Positions 58,761 through 64,000 of a DNA stretch of 64,000 bases are shown piece by piece. The stretch's first letter is position 1; the number at the start of each line of letters is the position of its first letter. This DNA comes from Halobaculum sp. MBLA0143 (GTDB lineage: Archaea > Halobacteriota > Halobacteria > Halobacteriales > Haloferacaceae): positions 1-64,000 of the forward strand of contig NZ_JBGKAC010000001.1 of the NCBI RefSeq assembly GCF_041361465.1, given 5' to 3'. The position numbers and the translations under genes are program-made. Under the pieces are notes generated by a model. The model did not search any database. It was not told the DNA's origin and was given only the letters and a program-made list of their open reading frames with translations.

Positions 58761-59555
58761 TCACTCCGAGCGACGCTCGTCCGCTCCGTCGTCGCCGTCA
58801 CCCCCCGCGTCTCGGGTCCCTCCCCCCGGGGGGTCGACGGCGACGTGTTCGAACCCCGCCCGGGCCAACAGCTCCGCCGCGCGGTCCGTCACGGACGGGG
58901 CGACGAGCACCCCTCGGACGGTCGGTTCGTCCGTCGCGGACGCCGCCAGTTCTCGCTCGACGGCGACCACGTACCGCCGGAGCTGCCCGACTGCGTCCGG
59001 CCCGACCCGGCGGCGCTTCAGCTCGACGACGGTCGGCCGGCCGTCCCCGTCGTGACCGAACACGTCGACGGCGCCGGCGTCCGTCTCACGCTCCGTCGCG
59101 GCGACGGTGAACCCGGGCGCGACCAGCGACGGCTCCGCCAACACTCGCTCCCGGAGGTCCGCCTCCGTCCCGTCGACCGCGACTGACCGCCGCCCGCTCA
59201 CTGGGTACGCGACGAGGTGGTCCACCGTCGAGAACCACACGTCCAGCCGTTCGTCGGGACTGTCGCGTTCCGTCCGCACGCGGAGCCGCCCGTCGCGGAC
59301 GGCGGCGCGGTGACGCGACCCCGGCGGCTGCCAGTTCACCGGCTCGTGGCCCTCGTCCGTGTGGACCAGGGCGGTGCCGTCCGGCTTCACCACGAGCAGC
59401 CGTCGGCCCTCACCCAGTGACGACGACGCCCGGCCGTCGTACTCGACGGTGCAGGCGCCGTAGACGGTGACGAGCGCCCCGCGGTCGAACGCGGCCTCCA
59501 ACTCCCACAGCGCCGCCCGGTGGGAGGGGTCGTGGACGACGGTCGGGTCCGTCAC
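58761..59555 (-). CDS. nucS: Endonuclease NucS (RecB-like)
   Basis: A 264-residue NucS/EndoMS nuclease. The N-terminal part (1-110) dimerises and binds DNA, and the C-terminal RecB-like domain shows [23 protein letters not shown] with catalytic Asp and Glu-x-Lys, then [14 protein letters not shown]. It cuts mismatched or branched DNA and replaces MutSL-type repair in many archaea. The GTG start overlaps the glmM stop by four bases. The C-terminal 20 residues are Gly/Asp-rich; a typical PCNA-binding peptide is not obvious. Confidence 0.94.
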   Translation of the reverse strand: MTDPTVVHDPSHRAALWELEAAFDRGALVTVYGACTVEYDGRASSSLGEGRRLLVVKPDGTALVHTDEGHEPVNWQPPGSRHRAAVRDGRLRVRTERDSPDERLDVWFSTVDHLVAYPVSGRRSVAVDGTEADLRERVLAEPSLVAPGFTVAATERETDAGAVDVFGHDGDGRPTVVELKRRRVGPDAVGQLRRYVVAVERELAASATDEPTVRGVLVAPSVTDRAAELLARAGFEHVAVDPPGGGTRDAGGDGDDGADERRSE

Positions 59556-60919
59556 GCCGACGCCCGCGCCTCCCGGAGCCGGTCGGCCGCCGTCGCCGCC
59601 AGCGTCCCCGCCCGGTCGCGGTCGTCGGACTCGGCGTACACCCGCAGCTTCGGCTCCGTTCCGGACTCCCGCACCAACACCCAGGCGTCGCCGTAGTCCA
59701 GCCGGTAGCCGTCCGTCGTCTGTGGCTCGGCGTCTGCCGCCTCGGCGAACGTCTCGGCGGCCGAGAGCATCGCCGTCCGCTCGTCTTCCCCGTCGTACGA
59801 CAGACTGTCTCGAACGGTGTGGTAGTCGGTGTACGGCCGGATCACCTCGCTGACCGGCTCCTCGCGCTCGGCCAACAGCTCCAGGAACTTCGCGCCGACG
59901 AACGGTCCGTCCCGCGAGAGCCGGTAGCCCGGGAAGAACACGCCGCCGTTGCCCTCCCCCGCCACCGGAACAGACCGGTCGGCGTCCCACAGCTCCCTGA
60001 TCCGCGTGACGATGTTCGTCGCGCCGATGGGTGTCAGCTCCAGGTCGGCACCGACCCGATCACACACGTCGACGAGCCGCTGTGAGACGTTGACCGCGGA
60101 CACCGCGGTGTCGCCCGAGGACAACGCCCGCTCGGCCAGCGCCGCCAGCGAGGCGTCCCCGGAGACGACCGTCCCCGTCTCGTCGACGAACACCGCACGG
60201 TCGCCGTCGCCGTCGTGTGCGACCCCGACGTCCGCGTCGCCCGCCTGGACCAGCCGGCCGAGGTCGGTGAGAGTCTCCGGCGTCGGCTCCGACGGCCGCC
60301 CGGGGAAGTGTCCGTCCGGCTGGGCGTTCACCGTCACCACGTCACAACCCAGTCGCCGGAAGAAGGCGGGGGCGGCGTCGGCAGCGGCGCCGTGGCCAGG
60401 GTCGACGGCGACGGTGAGGTCCGCGGCCGCGATCGCCTCGCGGTCGACCGCCGTCAGCATCTCGTCCACGTACGGTTCGACGACCGCCGCCTGAGTCCGG
60501 TTGCCCACGTCGTCCCAGGCCGTCGCCGCGAACGACTCCGACAGCAACGCCTCCTCCACCCGTTCCAGTTCCCCGACCGGGAGCCCGCTGCCCTCCGGCC
60601 CGATCAGTTTGACGCCGTTGTACTCCGGCGGGTTGTGCGAGGCCGTGATCTGGATGCCCGGCACGGACGCCTCGCCGCAGTGACGCACTGTCGCGGGCGT
60701 CGGCGCGACGCCGAGCCGGACCACGTCCGTCCCGGTCGCCGCGACGCCGGCGGCGGCCGCGTCGGCGAACATCCCGCCGGTCGTCCGGGTGTCCCGTGCG
60801 AGCGCGACCCGGTCGGCGCCCCAGACGGTCGCCGCCGCGCGGGCGACCCGGAGGACGAACTCCGGCTCGAACGCCGCGCCGACCTCGCCGCGAGTGCCGC
60901 TGGACCCGAATATCTGCAT
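59552..60919 (-). CDS. glmM: Phosphoglucosamine/phosphomannomutase
   Basis: A 455-residue alpha-D-phosphohexomutase. Catalytic Ser94 is in ITASHNPPEYNG, Mg2+ ligands Asp236, 238 and 240 are in AHDGDGDRAVF, sugar-binding GEGNGGVFF and phosphate-binding RESGTEPKLRVY are intact. It probably makes glucosamine-1-phosphate for UDP-GlcNAc, though PMM activity cannot be excluded. ATG 60919 has CACTATG about 27 bases upstream. It is the first gene of a pair with nucS. Confidence 0.92.
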   Translation of the reverse strand: MQIFGSSGTRGEVGAAFEPEFVLRVARAAATVWGADRVALARDTRTTGGMFADAAAAGVAATGTDVVRLGVAPTPATVRHCGEASVPGIQITASHNPPEYNGVKLIGPEGSGLPVGELERVEEALLSESFAATAWDDVGNRTQAAVVEPYVDEMLTAVDREAIAAADLTVAVDPGHGAAADAAPAFFRRLGCDVVTVNAQPDGHFPGRPSEPTPETLTDLGRLVQAGDADVGVAHDGDGDRAVFVDETGTVVSGDASLAALAERALSSGDTAVSAVNVSQRLVDVCDRVGADLELTPIGATNIVTRIRELWDADRSVPVAGEGNGGVFFPGYRLSRDGPFVGAKFLELLAEREEPVSEVIRPYTDYHTVRDSLSYDGEDERTAMLSAAETFAEAADAEPQTTDGYRLDYGDAWVLVRESGTEPKLRVYAESDDRDRAGTLAATAADRLREARASA

Positions 60920-61339
60920 TCGCTCGTCTCTGGTCGGGGCGACGACATAGTGGTTCCGAACCGCTACCGGAACGGGACGGAACGAAACGGGACCCCGAGA
61001 GACCGGGGCGGTGAGAGTGGGAGCGGGAGAGTCCCCGGCTGCGACACGCCGGATGGGCAACGGGCCGCCGACGCGTCGCCCCGCGGTCCCGGACAGCTGG
61101 CGGGGTCACCCCCGCGACCCGCGACCCGACGACGTCGACCGAGTGGTCGTGCAGTCACGCTGGGGGCCGTGACCGCGGGGTCGGCTGCTGGGGACAGCCG
61201 ACGAGAGCCGTCTGGATCGCGGCGTATACACTGCGAGAGTGAGTACGTATCAAACGTTCGGTCGTGTTTTCAGAGTCGATAGCCCCGTCTCAGCCGCCAC
61301 GACGCCGCGCACAGCGGAGCGAGACGGAACCCCACTCTC
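60920..61339. other. Intergenic region, no gene seen
   Basis: Apart from the glmM promoter at its left end, the stretch is very GC-rich and shows no convincing coding frame or RNA gene. Small inverted words such as CCCCGAGAGACCGGGG near 60991 could form a hairpin. Confidence 0.5.
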
Positions 61340-62005
61340 TCAGGGGTGGGTCGCCGACTCCACGCCGGCCTCACACAGTCCGACGAAGTTCTCCAGAATC
61401 CGGAGTCCAGTGTCCCCGCTCTTCTCCGGGTGGAACTGGGTTCCGAACACGTTGCCGGCCTCGTTGGCGACGACCGCGGCGAACGTCTCCCCGTCGTAGG
61501 TGGTCTCGGCGACGGTCGCGTCCGCCGACTCCGGCACCGCGTAGTAGGAGTGGACGAAGTAGGCGTACTCCCCGCCGACACCGTCGACCAGCGGGTGGTC
61601 GCGCGTCACCGACAGGTCGTTCCACCCCATCTGTGGCACCGGCTCCGCCTCGGTGAACCGGACGTTCCGGCCGGGGATCAGGTCCAACCCGTCGGCGTCA
61701 CCCTCGCCGGCCCGCTCGGCCTCCTCGCTGCTGGACAACAGCATCTGCATCCCCAGACAGATCCCCAGCAACGGGCCGCCGTCGGCGGCGTACTCCGTCA
61801 GCGCCTCGCGGTACGGCGCCGCGTTCTCCATCCCCTCCCGGAACGCGCCCACGCCCGGCAACACCACGCCGTCGGCGTCGTGGATCGCGGACGGCTCCGT
61901 CGACACTGTCACCGACGCGCCGGCCCGTTCCAGCCCACGGGTGACGCTCCGGAGGTTGCCCAGCCCGTAGTCCACGACGACGACCGCGGGGTCGTTCTCG
62001 CTCAT
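61340..62005 (-). CDS. hisH: Imidazole glycerol phosphate synthase subunit HisH
   Basis: A 221-residue class I glutaminase that supplies ammonia to HisF in histidine synthesis. It has DYGLGNLRSV, the LPGVGAF turn, nucleophile Cys83 in LGICLGMQ, and the His-Glu pair in GTQFHPEKSG. HisF is not in the window. It starts 61 bases from the end of the hisE gene; these two histidine genes are near each other but not overlapping. Confidence 0.96.
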   Translation of the reverse strand: MSENDPAVVVVDYGLGNLRSVTRGLERAGASVTVSTEPSAIHDADGVVLPGVGAFREGMENAAPYREALTEYAADGGPLLGICLGMQMLLSSSEEAERAGEGDADGLDLIPGRNVRFTEAEPVPQMGWNDLSVTRDHPLVDGVGGEYAYFVHSYYAVPESADATVAETTYDGETFAAVVANEAGNVFGTQFHPEKSGDTGLRILENFVGLCEAGVESATHP

Positions 62006-62066
62006 CGAGCGACGGTTGTGCCCCCGGCCTCAAGTAGCCGCCGGACGCCGGCTGGACGACGACGCT

Positions 62067-62402
62067 TCAGAAACGGTTCCGGAGCTCCGCCCGCAGATCC
62101 GACAGCTCCTGGCCCTCCATCGCCAGCAACACCAACAGGTGGTAGACCAGATCGGCACTCTCGTGGCGCAGTTCCGCCTCGTCACCGTTCTTCGCGGCCA
62201 AGACGAGCTCCGTCGTCTCCTCGCCCAGCTTCTCCAACACGGCGTCTTCCCCCTTCTCGTGGGTGAACAGGGAGGCCGTGTAGGAGTCTTCGGGCAGTGT
62301 CTCGCGTCGATCCTCGATGGTGGCGAACAGCTCCGCGAGGGTCTCGTCCGTGGTCGGCTCCCCGTCGGTGGTCGTCCCGCTGCCCGCCGCCTCGTCCGTC
62401 AC
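62067..62402 (-). CDS. hisE: Phosphoribosyl-ATP pyrophosphatase HisE
   Basis: A 111-residue MazG-like enzyme for the second step of histidine synthesis. The helical core is TLAELFATIEDRRETLPEDSYTASLF, then KLGEETTELVLAAKNGD with Glu metal ligands, and HESADLVYHLLVLLAMEG. GTG 62402 overlaps the pdxT stop by four bases. It has a short Thr/Gly-rich N-terminus. Confidence 0.95.
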   Translation of the reverse strand: MTDEAAGSGTTTDGEPTTDETLAELFATIEDRRETLPEDSYTASLFTHEKGEDAVLEKLGEETTELVLAAKNGDEAELRHESADLVYHLLVLLAMEGQELSDLRAELRNRF

Positions 62403-63028
62403 GCCGCCACCTCGTCGTCCGACCCGTCTGCGTCGTCCGTCCCGTCTGCCCCGTCGGGGAAGAACGCTAGGTCGTGGACGCGGTGGTCGCCCGTCAGCTC
62501 CGGGTGGAACGCGGTGGCGACGACCGGGCCCTGTCGGACGGCCACGGGGTCGCCGTCCCACCGAGCCACCACCTCGACGTCGTCGCCGACCTCGTCGACG
62601 ACGGGTGCGCGGATGAACACCGCCGGGAACGGCTCGTCGAGCCCGTCGACGTCGAGGGGTGCCTCGAACGAGTCCGCCTGGCGACCGAAGGCGTTGCGGT
62701 CGACCGTCACGTCCAACACGTCCAGCGTGTCCACGCGCTCGTCGTTCGCGTCCGTCGACGCGACGATCAGTCCCGCACACGTCGCCAGGATAGGCTTGTC
62801 GGCGGCGACGTGATCGACGATCTCTCGGTCGATTCCCTCGTCGCCGACGAGTCGAGAGATGGTCGTCGACTCCCCGCCGGGGACGAGCAACACGTCACAC
62901 TCGGGGACGACACCGGACTCTCGGATCTCGACGACCTCGGCGTCGAGCCCGTGTGCGGCGGCCGCAGAACGGATCGCCGCCGCGTGCTCCGACACGTCGC
63001 CCTGGACCGCGATGACGCCAGCCTTCAT
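62399..63028 (-). CDS. pdxT: Pyridoxal phosphate synthase glutaminase PdxT
   Basis: A 209-residue glutaminase that feeds ammonia to PdxS in vitamin B6 synthesis. Motifs: GVIAVQGDVSEH, LVPGGESTTI, nucleophile Cys84 in ILATCAGLIV, and VVATAFHPELTGDHRVH with catalytic His and Glu. pdxS is elsewhere. It is translationally coupled to hisE, another amidotransferase-linked pathway gene. Confidence 0.96.
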   Translation of the reverse strand: MKAGVIAVQGDVSEHAAAIRSAAAAHGLDAEVVEIRESGVVPECDVLLVPGGESTTISRLVGDEGIDREIVDHVAADKPILATCAGLIVASTDANDERVDTLDVLDVTVDRNAFGRQADSFEAPLDVDGLDEPFPAVFIRAPVVDEVGDDVEVVARWDGDPVAVRQGPVVATAFHPELTGDHRVHDLAFFPDGADGTDDADGSDDEVAA

Positions 63029-63077
63029 ACCGTCGGCTGGGTGGCGTACGGGCGAAAACCTTCCGTTCGACCCGGGT

Positions 63078-63239
63078 TCACACCGCGAACTGTGCGATCA
63101 ACACGAGAACACCGAACGTGACACCGATCGCAACGACCGTCTTCGGGTCGAGTCTGATGGCGTTGCGGTCCTCGGCGTCGAAGTACCGAACGAGCCCGGC
63201 AGACGACATCAGTCCACCGCTGTTCTGGCCACTGCTCAT
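63078..63239 (-). CDS. Preprotein translocase Sec61 beta subunit
   Basis: A 53-residue tail-anchored protein: [31 protein letters not shown], then a single membrane helix [19 protein letters not shown] at the C-terminus. This is the archaeal Sec61-beta/SecG pattern; it stabilises the SecYE channel. ATG 63239 is chosen over the upstream 63269 because MSSGQNSGG is the family start. Confidence 0.95.
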   Translation of the reverse strand: MSSGQNSGGLMSSAGLVRYFDAEDRNAIRLDPKTVVAIGVTFGVLVLIAQFAV

Positions 63240-63334
63240 ACCCGACAACACTCGGGGGGTGTACCTCAAGCTTTCGGAGTCGCTACACGACGTGAGAAAG
63301 CCTTATCGGCGACGGGTGCCACCTCGCTGGTGCA

Positions 63335-63601
63335 ATGACGGTTCGACTCCTCGACTTCTACGCCGACTGGTGTGGCCCCTGTAAGAACCAGGATCCGATC
63401 CTGGAGGAGCTGTCGGGCGACTACCCGGACGTGGACTTCGAGAAGGTGGACGTAGAGGCGGACCAGGAGACGGCAAACGAGTACTCCGTCCGCTCGCTGC
63501 CGACACTGGTCGTGGAGAACGACGACGGTGTCGTCCAACGGTTCGTCGGCGTCACCCAGCGCGACGACCTGGAGGAAGCGCTGGGCGACGCGGGCGCGTA
63601 G
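63335..63601 (+). CDS. Thioredoxin
   Basis: An 88-residue thioredoxin with the active site WCGPC (Cys13 and Cys16) and the cis-proline in SLPTLVVEN. It is shorter than classical thioredoxins by about 15 residues, as in several archaea. It reduces cytoplasmic disulfides. ATG 63335 has GCCTTATCG about 27 bases upstream. Confidence 0.94.
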   Translation: MTVRLLDFYADWCGPCKNQDPILEELSGDYPDVDFEKVDVEADQETANEYSVRSLPTLVVENDDGVVQRFVGVTQRDDLEEALGDAGA

Positions 63602-63659
63602 CCACAGTCGTCGCCCCGTTCTCGCAAGCGTTAACAGCCGGTAGCTCACTTCTTCCCGT

Positions 63660-63809
63660 ATGGCAAAGTTCGAGGCCGCAGAAGAACGGACGCTAGACCG
63701 GATGATCTGTATGCGGTGTAACGCCCGGAACTCCCCGCGGGCCACCCGCTGCCGGAAGTGTGGCTACGACAACCTCCGCCCGAAGGCGAAGGAGACCCGA
63801 GCGGCGTAG
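63660..63809 (+). CDS. rpl40e: 50S ribosomal protein L40e
   Basis: A 49-residue ribosomal protein: [20 protein letters not shown] and then [20 protein letters not shown]. Four cysteines (CMRC and CRKC) form its zinc ribbon. The small, basic C-terminus is standard for the family. The start ATG is at 63660. Confidence 0.95.
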   Translation: MAKFEAAEERTLDRMICMRCNARNSPRATRCRKCGYDNLRPKAKETRAA

Positions 63810-63858
63810 TCCCGCACTCCTCTCCGGCCAATCGACCCCGTGTCCAGCCACGCGGCCG

Positions 63859-64000
63859 TCACTCGTCGGGGTACTTCGGTTCGCGCCGTTCTGCCCGACG
63901 CAGGGCTCGTTCGACGACGTCGCGGAGGCTGTCGTCCGACTCCTCGGCGTCGAACACGCTCCCGTGACCGGCGCACAGCCGGGTCGCGGACGCGGGCAGT
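63859..64000 (-). CDS. Metallo-beta-lactamase-like protein, C-terminal part only
   Basis: Open on the minus strand to the window edge; about 47 codons are visible, ending at the TGA at 63859-63861. The sequence LPASATRLCAGHGSVFDAEES, with a GHG turn, matches the C-terminal end of metallo-beta-lactamase-fold hydrolases. The remainder lies outside the window. Confidence 0.55.
   Translation of the reverse strand, partial: LPASATRLCAGHGSVFDAEESDDSLRDVVERALRRAERREPKYPDE

Noticed and set aside
61239-61499. 86-residue plus-strand frame near hisH
   Set aside because: Mostly antisense to the hisH 3' end; no domain and composition unlike genuine genes here.

Overview
The window is from a haloarchaeal chromosome. 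GC content is very high, with strongly GC-biased third codon positions. The proteins are acidic, start codons are often GTG, and many transcripts look leaderless, with a TATA-like box A about 27 bases before the start codon. Archaeal and halophile-specific genes support this: PolD small subunit, Hel308, KEOPS Cgi121, RPA with its partners, FtsZ1, Sec61-beta, ribosomal L10e and L40e, NucS and bacteriorhodopsin. The genus cannot be fixed from the sequence alone.

Layout. 1-9.9 kb: beta-CASP nuclease, racemase, tRNA-Gln, an atypical FtsZ/tubulin-family protein, Cgi121-Hel308, an ASCH protein, an amidohydrolase and PolD small subunit. 10-13.3 kb: an accessory patch with a TBP-like half-domain protein, tRNA-Phe with nearby tRNA-like fragments, a membrane-anchored protein, a dehydrogenase and tRNA-Val. 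13.3-19.4 kb: DUF192 and DUF2237 proteins, the rpa1-rpap1-rpe operon and a coiled-coil protein. 19.4-27 kb: a broken VapC toxin gene, an alkaline-phosphatase-superfamily enzyme, an ABC exporter, a dehydrogenase, an MFS transporter and a COG3199 kinase-like protein. 27-30.1 kb: a PhoU-type regulator, then a rearranged segment holding two unknown genes between degraded copies of the COG3199 and PhoU gene ends.

30.1-37.75 kb: the most suggestive unit. Genes for an iron(III)-type ABC importer lie between a reversibly-glycosylated-polypeptide family enzyme and a GT39-type membrane glycosyltransferase. The genes are tightly packed on one strand and have three DtxR-like palindromes at two promoters. 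37.8-42.4 kb: a small conserved protein, methyltransferase, HTH-ThiN regulator, dCTP deaminase, CCA-adding enzyme, tRNA-Asn, and a tRNA-Met with a 29-nt bulge-helix-bulge intron followed by a repeat cluster that copies its 3' end. 42.5-49.5 kb: lipoprotein, signal peptidase, FtsZ1, small conserved proteins, an AT-rich orphan gene, an aldo-keto reductase and a Rieske protein. 49.5-53.8 kb: a 29-bp tandem repeat that carries a promoter box in every unit, followed by small conserved genes and a chemotaxis cluster (CheY, double CheC, CheD). 53.8-64 kb: PQQ-type propeller lipoprotein, two SDR proteins, ferredoxin, bacteriorhodopsin, NifU-domain protein, L10e, NucS-GlmM, HisH, HisE-PdxT, Sec61-beta, thioredoxin, L40e and a partial metallo-beta-lactamase gene cut by the window edge.

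Most annotated genes are core haloarchaeal functions. The accessory signals cluster near tRNA genes and in AT-richer patches (10.4-11.1, 28.2-30.0 and 46.2-47.6 kb).
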